Part shown: positions 5,101-11,312 of the stretch, piece by piece | Layout: the number at the start of each line of letters is the position of its first letter | Numbering within the stretch: position 1 is the stretch's first letter | Assembly: GCA_003162255.1 (NCBI GenBank) | Contig: PMMJ01000516.1 | Span: forward strand, 13,859-25,170 | Reading direction: 5' to 3' | Source: Acidobacteriaceae bacterium | GTDB lineage: Bacteria > Acidobacteriota > Terriglobia > Terriglobales > Acidobacteriaceae | Length of the DNA: 11,312 nucleotides | Position numbers and translations under genes: made by a program | Notes under the pieces: model-generated | What the model saw: only the letters and a program-made list of their open reading frames with translations | Databases searched by the model: none | Told to the model about the DNA's origin: nothing

Positions 5101-8100
5101 ATGAGTATTCTTAATTTCATACTGTCATCCAAGTGCCAGCGGGGATGTTTCCGGACACTGCTGGTTGCAATCCTACTGGCGATGCCTGCAACGCTTCTCG
5201 GCCAAGCTTACTTTGGGACCGTGAGTGGCGTGTTGACCGACGCAACCGGAGCCGTGATCCCAGGGGTCAAGGTGACCCTGACCGATCAGGACAAGGGCTA
5301 CGCGTTCAATGCGACTTCGGATGGAACAGGCCGCTATCTCTACCGCTCCATTCCTCCGGGTGTGTATTCGGTGACGGCGGAGATGTCTGGCTTCGAGAAG
5401 ACCGTGCGCACTGGCGTACGGGTGGACGTGAATCAGAATGTGACGGTGAACCTCAGCCTCAAAGTGTCTGGTTCCTCGCAAACCGTCGATGTGAAATCGC
5501 AGGCAGAGGGGCTCGACGCGCAGGACGCGACCACCGGCCTGGTCATCGACAGAAAGTTCATCAACGATCTGCCGCTGGTGGACCGCTATGTGATGGACCT
5601 GACCATGCTCACGCCGGGCGTCACCGAAGCGGACGATCAGTGCGCCATCAACTGCACGGGCACCAACTTCGTCTCCAACGGCAGCCGTAATTCCACCGCC
5701 GACGTGCTGATGGATGGCGCCACCATCTCCAACCCGTGGCCCGGCGTCACGCAGGTCACCTACACGCCTTCTCCGGAGGCCGTGGAAGAATTTCGCGTGG
5801 AACAGTCGAACTTCAGCGCGGAGTATGGTTTTTCCGGCGCGTCGGTGGTCAACATGATCACGCGGTCCGGATCGAATACCTTCCATGGCAGCGTCTACGA
5901 TTTCGTCCGCAACAAGATTGCCGATTCGAATGGCTGGTTTGCCAACTTGGATGGGGATCCGCTTCCGTCTGTGCACCGTCACAACTTTGGCGGTACCGTC
6001 AGCGGACCCATCTTCAAGAACAAGACCTTCTTTTTCGCCGATTATGATGGCACGCGCCAAAGCTCGGCAAGCACGCCCCAGGCCGGGGTTCCCACCGACG
6101 CCGAGCGCAACGACGGCGACTTTGGCGCGGTATGCACATACAATGGCGGAACCTTCGATTCAACCGGCCTGTGCAGTGTCGCCCAGGGGCAGATTTGGGA
6201 TCCCTATTCCGGCGTGTACGAAGCCAGCGGTGAAGATGGCGGCGCCGCGGGAGCATACCGGAAAACATACATCCCCTACAATAACGTCGGCACATACGCC
6301 AGCCCGGGCAATTCAAAACTGAATGGAACGGTCTACCAGTTGTCGGGCGGGCCGGGCGATCTGATCGATCCCGTTGCCAAGCGGATGATGCAGCTTTTCC
6401 CGGAGCCCTCGCCGGGCATGGCCAATCAAAACATTTACGACAACTGGTCCGCCTCGGGGGCCAGCAGTTTCCCCAACGATCAATTCGACATCAAAATCGA
6501 CCACCGCTTCAGCGAAAAGAATCTGATCAGCGGGAAATACTCGCATCAGTGGAGCAGCAACCACGTCTTTAACTGCTTCGGCAATTTCGCCGACCCCTGC
6601 GCCGGCGGTCCCAATGAGAACACTGAAAATCTGTTTACCCTCAACGACACGCAAACCCTCTCTCCAACGCTGCTTCTGACGGCCACCCTGGGCTTCACGC
6701 GGAGCCAGATGCGCATCACCGCATACAACGGAGCCGGCGGGGTCACCGATCCGCTCAGCAAACTGGGCTTCCCGTCGTATCTGAACTCGAACGGCTTCAT
6801 GGGCGTTCCCTCGATCTACATCAGCTCTGATTATTACTCCGCCGGCTCTACCAGCATGGGCGGCGACCCCTACGGCAATTACAAGCAGGGACAGGACGCG
6901 GGACAGTTAAGCTTCTCGGTCAACAAAGTGCATGGCGACCACGAGATGAAATTTGGCTTCGAGGGCCGCCAGCACTTGCAGAATTACATTCAGACCAACG
7001 CCCCCAATGGCGACTTCTACTTCGACCGTGGCGGAACATCCCAGTGCCCGAACGATTATTCCACATGCGGCGGAGACGCGATGGCCACCTTCATGATGGG
7101 TAACCCGGATGGAGGCGGCTACTACGAAATCCAGGACCAGCCGGCCACCGAAGACCGTCAGTATGGCTGGTATGCGCTGGACAACTGGAAATTCAACCAC
7201 AAGCTCACATTGAATCTCGGCTTGCGCTACGACGTATCGATGCCCGGAACCGATCGCCACAACCGGCAGGAGTGGTTCGATCCCAGTCTGAAATACAATG
7301 TAAATGGCCACCCCCTTCAGGGTGGAGAAGTCTTCGCCAGCTCCAAGGAGCGCACCATCGTCAACGACGATTGGAAAGACATCCAGCCGCGCTTCGGCTT
7401 CGCCTATCAGCTGGGGAGAAAAATGGTGGTTCGCGGCGGCTATGGCATCTATTACTCGCAGCCCCGCTCGGGCGGCGCCGGCGGCGCACCCTATGGCACA
7501 CAGGGGTTCAACCAGGGGACCAGCGTCGTCGGCACCTACAAGAACGACGGAGCGACGCCCTACCTGCACCTGAACAATCCGTTTCCCAGTGGATTGGAGC
7601 TCCCCGCCGGAAATTCGCTCGGTGCGAAGAACGATTTGGGATTTGGCGCCGTCGGCCCGCTGCGCAACATCACCAATAACCCCTACGAGCAGAGTTGGAG
7701 CTTCGGCATCGAACGGCAACTGCCTTACAACATTGTGCTCAATACGATGTACGTGGGAAAAAAAGGCACTCATCTGTTTTTTTCTGGCGACAACTACATC
7801 AACCACCTCGGGCCGGAGGCGGATAGTTATACCGCGGCCCAGATCAATCAACTCACCACCCAGGTGACCAATCCCCTCCAGGGATTGGTCAACGACCCCA
7901 ACAGTGCCCTTTATTATCCAACGATAGCGTCCTTTCTGGTGAACAACCTTCCCTACCCGCAGTTCCCTGGCGGCGTCACGACGGAAGTGCAGCCGGTCGC
8001 CAACTCGACCTATCACGCGCTGCAACTGACCGCGGAAAAGCGCTTTTCCAACGGCTTGCAGTTTCTGGCGAGTTATGTGTGGTCGAAGTCGATCGACGAT

Positions 8101-8766
8101 TCATCGCTGCAAGACGACAACACCTCCTGGCTGGGCAGCTTTACTAGCCTGCTCGATCCCAACAAACCGTGGCTGGAGCGGAGTCTTTCCACCTTCGACC
8201 TTCCTTCCGTTTTTCAATTCAGCTACACCTACGATCTGCCCGTGGGGCGCGGCAAGATGTTCCTGAGCAATATGCCGCGCGTACTGGATCAGATCGTGGG
8301 CGGATGGAAGACCAACGGCGTCTGGAGGGCGGCGGATGGCCGGCCGCTGGCCATGGGCACTTATGACGGGACCTCGCTGCCGACCTATGGCGGGCAGCGG
8401 CCCAACATGAACGGCAAACCCAAGCGCGCGGGCGGAAAAGACTCCTCCTGGATCAACGGCTACTTTGCCAATCCGGGAGTTTTTTCCTTGCCGCCCGTCT
8501 ATGCCTTCGGCAACACTCCGCGGACCATCGGAAGCATCCGCACACCGACGGCCTTCAACACCAACATGTCGATGGAAAAAGAGTTTTCCCTCTCGCGCCT
8601 GCATGAAGGGATGAACTTCGAACTCCGCCTGGAAGCGGAAAATGCGCTGAATCATCCTGTCTTCGGCACACCGGACACTTCGGTCGACGACCCGCTCTTT
8701 GGGGTGATCAGTTACACCTCCAACGGCCCCCGCCAGGTGCAACTGGGAGGGAAGATCACATTCTGA
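5101..8766 (+). CDS. TonB-dependent receptor, Oar-like, with N-terminal carboxypeptidase-regulatory domain
   Basis: A 1,221-residue outer-membrane protein. Domains in order: signal peptide (1-36, hydrophobic core LLVAILLAMPATLL, cleavage after GQA); a carboxypeptidase-regulatory-like beta-sandwich (about 38-120: VSGVLTDATGAVIPG, then GTGRYLYRSIPPGVYSV); a plug domain (about 140-270, with INDLPLVDRYVMDLTMLTPGV and later FRVEQSNFSAEYGFSGASVVNMITRSG); then a long barrel, ending in the canonical QVQLGGKITF with a terminal Phe. ATG 5101 is chosen because GGAGGAG lies 6 nt upstream and the signal peptide begins there; an in-frame ATG at 4972 would add 43 residues unlike a signal sequence. Such receptors import oligosaccharides or other large ligands using TonB energy; the ligand is not readable from sequence, but the LacI-type operator favours a sugar. 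No SusD-like partner is present. The reading frame is intact throughout. Confidence 0.95.
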   Translation: MSILNFILSSKCQRGCFRTLLVAILLAMPATLLGQAYFGTVSGVLTDATGAVIPGVKVTLTDQDKGYAFNATSDGTGRYLYRSIPPGVYSVTAEMSGFEKTVRTGVRVDVNQNVTVNLSLKVSGSSQTVDVKSQAEGLDAQDATTGLVIDRKFINDLPLVDRYVMDLTMLTPGVTEADDQCAINCTGTNFVSNGSRNSTADVLMDGATISNPWPGVTQVTYTPSPEAVEEFRVEQSNFSAEYGFSGASVVNMITRSGSNTFHGSVYDFVRNKIADSNGWFANLDGDPLPSVHRHNFGGTVSGPIFKNKTFFFADYDGTRQSSASTPQAGVPTDAERNDGDFGAVCTYNGGTFDSTGLCSVAQGQIWDPYSGVYEASGEDGGAAGAYRKTYIPYNNVGTYASPGNSKLNGTVYQLSGGPGDLIDPVAKRMMQLFPEPSPGMANQNIYDNWSASGASSFPNDQFDIKIDHRFSEKNLISGKYSHQWSSNHVFNCFGNFADPCAGGPNENTENLFTLNDTQTLSPTLLLTATLGFTRSQMRITAYNGAGGVTDPLSKLGFPSYLNSNGFMGVPSIYISSDYYSAGSTSMGGDPYGNYKQGQDAGQLSFSVNKVHGDHEMKFGFEGRQHLQNYIQTNAPNGDFYFDRGGTSQCPNDYSTCGGDAMATFMMGNPDGGGYYEIQDQPATEDRQYGWYALDNWKFNHKLTLNLGLRYDVSMPGTDRHNRQEWFDPSLKYNVNGHPLQGGEVFASSKERTIVNDDWKDIQPRFGFAYQLGRKMVVRGGYGIYYSQPRSGGAGGAPYGTQGFNQGTSVVGTYKNDGATPYLHLNNPFPSGLELPAGNSLGAKNDLGFGAVGPLRNITNNPYEQSWSFGIERQLPYNIVLNTMYVGKKGTHLFFSGDNYINHLGPEADSYTAAQINQLTTQVTNPLQGLVNDPNSALYYPTIASFLVNNLPYPQFPGGVTTEVQPVANSTYHALQLTAEKRFSNGLQFLASYVWSKSIDDSSLQDDNTSWLGSFTSLLDPNKPWLERSLSTFDLPSVFQFSYTYDLPVGRGKMFLSNMPRVLDQIVGGWKTNGVWRAADGRPLAMGTYDGTSLPTYGGQRPNMNGKPKRAGGKDSSWINGYFANPGVFSLPPVYAFGNTPRTIGSIRTPTAFNTNMSMEKEFSLSRLHEGMNFELRLEAENALNHPVFGTPDTSVDDPLFGVISYTSNGPRQVQLGGKITF

Positions 8767-8828
8767 AGGCCGGCAGGATTGCTCGCCGAGCGCCCGGACG
8801 CCGATGGCGAGGTGCGCCTCAAGGGAGC

Positions 8829-8857
8829 GGATCGCGGGGGAAAGACTCCCGCGGATC
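8829..8857 (+). terminator. Hairpin downstream of the receptor gene
   Basis: GGATCGCGGG (8829-8838) can pair with CCCGCGGATC (8848-8857) with one bulged base, 62 nt after the receptor stop. There is no T tract after it, so it may be a 3'-end-stabilising stem-loop or a Rho-dependent end rather than an intrinsic terminator. Confidence 0.3.
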
Positions 8858-8894
8858 GGCCCGAAAAGAGCCAGACGATTGATTGGGGAGAATT

Positions 8895-8939
8895 TGGTGG
8901 CGGAGGGCGGGATCGAACCGCCGACCTACGGGTTATGAA
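8895..8939 (-). tRNA. 3' half of a tRNA-Met(CAT) gene, 5' half absent (attachment-site-like scar)
   Basis: On the minus strand, from 8939 to 8895: anticodon loop TTCATAA, anticodon-stem 3' strand CCCGT, variable loop AGGTC, T-stem GGCGG, T-loop TTCGATC, T-stem CCGCC, acceptor 3' strand CTCCGCC, discriminator A and encoded CCA. All lengths are canonical. Position 72 is C, favouring an elongator over an initiator tRNA. The sequence 5' of it (8940-9000) contains no D-arm, no anticodon-stem partner and no GGCGGAG acceptor strand, so it cannot make a functional tRNA. Starting exactly at the anticodon loop and ending with CCA is the usual extent of a tyrosine-integrase crossover region. Confidence 0.85.
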
Positions 8940-9120
8940 TCCTATTAAAGTCGATGATTCCAAAGAAGGTATTGGAGTTATCTCGGCAGAATCCGGCGAG
9001 CTGCGGCAAAGTTTGCAACCCCCGCGCACCCAGATTGTTGAGGCGACTACCCACGAAACCGCTCAGGTGGGCGAAAGCGACAGCATCCAGATTCAGGGTA
9101 ACCTGAGCCGTTAGTGGGCG
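8940..9120. other. No recognisable gene between the tRNA fragment and the Maf remnant
   Basis: Open frames exist on both strands, but none resembles a known protein or has a ribosome binding site; the frame that reads through the tRNA fragment on the plus strand yields a well-known artefact peptide (GRDRTADL). This may be the decayed end of an inserted element or eroded coding sequence. Confidence 0.45.
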
Positions 9121-9452
9121 GTCATCGGCAGCCACATAACACTTGTACCCCGACAGGTGATACGCCAGGTGCCCGCATCTCCGGAACACCCCTTAGGACT
9201 CAACGCCTTGATGATTCCATCGATATGCAGCGGTGGTGTCGGCGCCGACCACTTGCAGTGGGGCGGAGGTTTTGGATGAGAGTTCAGCAAAGACGGCTTC
9301 GGCTTTTTCGCGGGCGAGGCGGGTGACGTAGGCGATGGGGTATTCGTTGGGGAGGGGTCTTCGGGGATGTAGGCGGGATGGACCTCAAACGTGAAGCCGG
9401 CCTGGGCGAGGAGTTCGCGGCGGCGGGGGGATGCGGAGGCTAAGACGAGCAT
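9121..9452 (-). pseudogene. Decayed Maf-family nucleotide pyrophosphatase gene
   Basis: From ATG 9452 the frame gives MLVLASASPRRRELLAQAGF and FEVHPAYIPEDP, the standard Maf N-terminus (intact members, about 190-200 residues, hydrolyse non-canonical nucleoside triphosphates). Within the G-runs at 9349-9357 one base is missing; the next frame then reads NEYPIAYVTRLAREKAEAVF and VVGADTT, with the conserved RLA..KA and GADT motifs. After this the frame shifts again (IDGII in a third frame, then HLAYHLSG in a fourth reading), and similarity fades near 9121, about 105 residues into the family. The C-terminal half is not found. The gene is therefore frameshifted at least twice and truncated. It lies between the tRNA fragment and the beta-helix gene. 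The left end is approximate. Confidence 0.85.
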
Positions 9453-9470
9453 AGGTTGATTATTGCAAAA

Positions 9471-9498
9471 GCAGGAAACAGGGAGCAGAGAACAGGAG
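9471..9498. repeat. Four degenerate 7-nt tandem units
   Basis: GCAGGAA, ACAGGGA, GCAGAGA and ACAGGAG follow one another (consensus RCAGRGA) just upstream of the Maf remnant. It is short and imperfect. Confidence 0.45.
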
Positions 9499-9521
9499 CC
9501 GGTGCGGTGGGGGTAGGACGA

Positions 9522-9566
9522 GGGAGCCCATTCTTTCCGCATAGAGCGCGGAAAAGATGGGCCCCC
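9522..9566. repeat. Long imperfect hairpin between the beta-helix gene and the Maf remnant
   Basis: GGGAGCCCATTCTTTCCGC (9522-9540) and GCGGAAAAGATGGGCCCCC (9548-9566) pair at 16 of 19 positions around a 7-nt loop. It lies 23 nt after the stop of the beta-helix gene on the minus strand. No T tract follows on either strand, so a REP-type intergenic repeat or a 3'-stabilising stem is as likely as a terminator. Confidence 0.55.
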
Positions 9567-9589
9567 GGTCTGAGCAGAGTGAACAGAAC

Positions 9590-11086
9590 TTAAGCAAAGG
9601 CATAGGTCATCACTTTTCCCGCAATTTTGATGCAAGGCTTGCCTTCATTCGGGCTGGTCGCGGAGATGTAAGGGACGCTGTTTGCCATGACGCTGTCGGG
9701 AATCTGGAAGCCGGTGGCCAGCACGCCCGCTCCAGAGATGGTTCCAATGCCTTTAAAGCCAGATGCTGGATTGACGAGCGCAGCGATGTTGTTTGTGTCC
9801 AGAGCTTCGATGACGAGTTGGCTGATGGCAAGGTTCGCCATGTCGATCAGGTAAGGGACAGGCCTGGGCGAAGTGCATGTTTGGTTGCTGATGCTGAAGC
9901 CGTTGATCACCAATTTGGCTACCGATCCGCCGGACAGGTCTCTTGAATTGATGAGGCTCGGCGCCGCGTTTCCGGCGGAAGTGCGGTAGATGCTGCAAGC
10001 GGTGACAATGAGCTCGCTGATGACGCTGAGCTCAAGACAGATGAAGCCGTAGTTTGCGGAAGTGGGTGAGTCCCATGTGACATTGGAGAGCTTGAGGATG
10101 CCAATGTTGTCGACGGCCTGGAGGAAATAGGTCTCAGTAGAGAAAACGCAGTTGGAAACAGACAAGGACTGGATCAGGTCGGGGGCATCGCTCTTTGGCA
10201 TGTTTCCCAACCGGAAGACGGCGCATGGCTCTCCGTTGCGGTTGGCAAATTTTCCGGTGCAGTTGGAGAAGAGGACGTCCCTTACGCGGCAGGGAGCTTT
10301 GCTGACAAAAGTGTAGATCCGCATGGCGGTGAAGCCGGCGCGAAAGCGGCAATCGGAGATGGTGACGCGGCTGATCTCTCCTCCGTATCCTTCGGGAGCA
10401 TTGAGCGCAATGGAATCGTCGCCGGGAGAGAGGATGTCGCAATTGTGGATGCCGATGTCGCAGGCTGGCCCGTTGATATGAATACCGTCGGTATTGAGTT
10501 CTCCGCTGGGGGATTCCATGCGGCAGTTTTGAATGACGGCGTCGGAGACGTTGTCGAAAAGCAATGCGTAAGTCGGCGCGTCGTCTATCCAAAGGTGATC
10601 GAGCAGCACACGCGTTACGTTGGCCAGATGGATGCCAAGAATCCATGAGTTGGAGGGGACGGCGTTCCTTGGGTTTCCGCTGGTTGCATTACCGTTAGTC
10701 CCGTTGCCGCGGTTCCCCTGCAGCCGGAAATCGCGCAGCAGGATATTGGCCTGTTGAGCCGGCGGCTTGCCGGTATCGGGTTGAAATGGCATTCCGTTAA
10801 ACAGAGCGGTGTTATTTGCCCCACTTTTCACAAAGATTCCGGAGTCCCAGCCGTTACCCTGCACGGTGACGTTGCCTTGCGGCAAGAGCATCCCGTTGGT
10901 TTGGGTGACTCCATCGAGGTTGATTTGATGGTGGGATGCCGGGACTGGCGAGGGCAGTGTTTCCTGATTGGGAACGATGCCTCCGGTTGCGGCTGCACTC
11001 ATCCGTTCCGGCATTGCGATGCGCGTAGCGGCGAGAGTTGCCAGCGCAGCGAACTGGCCGAATTCTCTGCGGGTCATTTCCTCCAT
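9590..11086 (-). CDS. Tat-exported right-handed beta-helix protein, GH28 (polygalacturonase)-like
   Basis: A 498-residue protein. The N-terminus MEEMTRREFGQFAALATLAA has a twin-arginine motif (TRREFG) before a modest hydrophobic stretch, so export is probably by Tat. The body has repeated beta-helix rungs of about 20-30 residues. The central part has the GH28 order of acidic motifs: NTDGIHI (Asp200) and, after about 20 residues, PGDDSIALNA (Asp223, Asp224), then GYGG (233-236) where GH28 has G-H-G, and RIY (256-258) where it has RIK. The acid residues are kept but the His and Lys are replaced, so hydrolysis of polygalacturonate is uncertain; an altered specificity or a lyase-fold relative are alternatives. 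ATG 11086 has GGAGG 4 nt upstream; ATG 11077 (MTRREFG) has another GGAGG, so both could be used. Transcripts must pass the hairpin-T8 at 11112-11153. Confidence 0.85.
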   Translation of the reverse strand: MEEMTRREFGQFAALATLAATRIAMPERMSAAATGGIVPNQETLPSPVPASHHQINLDGVTQTNGMLLPQGNVTVQGNGWDSGIFVKSGANNTALFNGMPFQPDTGKPPAQQANILLRDFRLQGNRGNGTNGNATSGNPRNAVPSNSWILGIHLANVTRVLLDHLWIDDAPTYALLFDNVSDAVIQNCRMESPSGELNTDGIHINGPACDIGIHNCDILSPGDDSIALNAPEGYGGEISRVTISDCRFRAGFTAMRIYTFVSKAPCRVRDVLFSNCTGKFANRNGEPCAVFRLGNMPKSDAPDLIQSLSVSNCVFSTETYFLQAVDNIGILKLSNVTWDSPTSANYGFICLELSVISELIVTACSIYRTSAGNAAPSLINSRDLSGGSVAKLVINGFSISNQTCTSPRPVPYLIDMANLAISQLVIEALDTNNIAALVNPASGFKGIGTISGAGVLATGFQIPDSVMANSVPYISATSPNEGKPCIKIAGKVMTYAFA

Positions 11087-11111
11087 AGGGCCTCCGTTGG
11101 TCTGCTGTTGC

Positions 11112-11153
11112 AAAAAAAATTGCGGCCGGTTCTGGCAGGTTTTCCGGTCGCAA
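11112..11153 (-). terminator. Intrinsic terminator/attenuator just before the beta-helix gene
   Basis: On the minus strand TTGCGACCGG (11153-11144) pairs with CCGGCCGCAA (11129-11120) at 9 of 10 positions around a 14-nt loop and is followed at once by eight T residues (11119-11112). The GGAGG of the beta-helix gene starts only 18 nt later, leaving no room for a promoter in between. Either it ends the gene to the right and lets some transcripts through, or it is an attenuator in the beta-helix leader. The arm repeats TTGCGACC of the fur-region operator, which may be chance. Confidence 0.7.
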
Positions 11154-11155
11154 TG

Positions 11156-11161
11156 AGTATA
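11156..11161 (-). promoter_or_regulatory. Possible -10 element upstream of the attenuator
   Basis: TATACT on the minus strand (5 of 6 to consensus) would start transcription near 11149, inside the hairpin's first arm. The -35 region is weak (CTGAAC at 15-bp spacing). If used, the leader RNA would contain only part of the first arm, weakening the attenuator. Confidence 0.3.
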
Positions 11162-11205
11162 GACGGAATGCGAACCGTTCAGAGCAGGGCAGTTTTAACC
11201 GCTGT

Positions 11206-11307
11206 TCAGACGGTGAGGCCGGTTTGGAGGCCGCTGGGGGTGGCGAGGCCCCAGGCCATGGCTTGCGCAGCGGCGGCTTCACCATGTCCCAAATTAGTGC
11301 CAGAAAG
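11206..11307 (-). other. Possible 3' end of an unrecognised gene at the right edge
   Basis: On the minus strand one frame reads SGTNLGHGEAAAAQAMAWGL and then ATPSGLQTGLTV to a TGA at 11208-11206, with mostly C in third positions as in the real genes here, and a terminator-like hairpin begins 53 nt later. However a TGA also stands in the same frame at 11310-11308, so if it is a gene it is frameshifted or broken near the edge. Too little is visible to name it. Confidence 0.25.
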
Positions 11308-11312
11308 TCAGA

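Noticed and set aside
5173..6060. Long minus-strand open frame (295 codons) opposite the receptor N-terminal and plug region
   Set aside because: Antisense shadow with biased His/Arg/Val composition and no family features.
6907..8025. Long open frame on the minus strand (372 codons) opposite the receptor gene
   Set aside because: It is the antisense shadow of the barrel-coding region, kept open by GC-rich codon use; no ribosome binding site and no recognisable domain.
8779..9114. Plus-strand open frame of 111 codons containing GGGGRDRTADLRV
   Set aside because: This peptide is the familiar false translation of the reverse of a tRNA 3' end; the stretch is the tRNA fragment.
9919..10646. Minus-strand overlapping frames inside the beta-helix gene rich in Arg, Ser and His
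   Set aside because: Out-of-frame readings of the same strand; the main frame has the Tat motif and conserved acid motifs throughout.
1..11312. CRISPR arrays, defence islands, toxin-antitoxin pairs or biosynthetic clusters
   Set aside because: No regularly spaced direct repeats and no signature genes of such systems were seen on either strand.

Overview
The window looks like a chromosomal segment of an Acidobacteriota-type Gram-negative bacterium. The main pointers are a 1,221-residue outer-membrane receptor built as signal peptide, carboxypeptidase-regulatory-like domain, plug and barrel (the Oar-like TonB receptors that are abundant in that phylum), a Tat-exported beta-helix glycosidase-like protein, GC-rich third codon positions and many stem-loop intergenic repeats. 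The assignment is an inference; no rRNA or other taxonomic marker is present.

Left part (1-3274). On the minus strand lie a nearly complete HI0933/BaiN-type flavoprotein (runs off the left edge), a membrane-anchored monohaem cytochrome c, and an outer-membrane beta-barrel protein whose stop overlaps the cytochrome start as ATGA. Divergent from this group is a Fur-family metalloregulator. The 156-bp intergenic region between them carries a 17-bp dyad (TTGCGACCGAGTCGCAA) sitting on the -35 of the regulator promoter, plus further TGCGA half-sites, suggesting that the regulator controls itself and the barrel/cytochrome pair.

Middle part (3275-4970). A convergent, mostly non-coding stretch holds an intrinsic terminator for leftward transcripts, a 136-bp MITE-like element with 25-bp inverted ends and two internal hairpins, a universal stress protein gene on the minus strand, and an unrecognised minus-strand gene that is interrupted by a single in-frame TAG. 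The start of that broken gene overlaps the promoter of the next gene.

Receptor locus (4929-8766). A consensus TTGACA box and a perfect palindrome TTAAAACGTTTTAA (LacI-family operator shape) precede the TonB-dependent receptor, which therefore looks sugar-regulated.

Right part (8767-11312). The 3' half of a tRNA-Met(CAT) gene, on the minus strand and without its 5' half, looks like the distal attachment-site copy of an integrated element. It is followed by a decayed, frameshifted Maf gene and a Tat-exported GH28-like beta-helix protein on the minus strand. That gene is preceded by a hairpin plus eight T residues, lying only 18 nt from its Shine-Dalgarno sequence, i.e. an attenuator or an upstream gene's terminator. 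The orientation of the tRNA fragment predicts that the inserted segment extends to the right, beyond the window.

I do not see a convincing new multi-gene system. The most useful observations are regulatory and architectural: the two operators, the attenuator, the tRNA scar, the MITE-like element and three broken or possibly broken genes.
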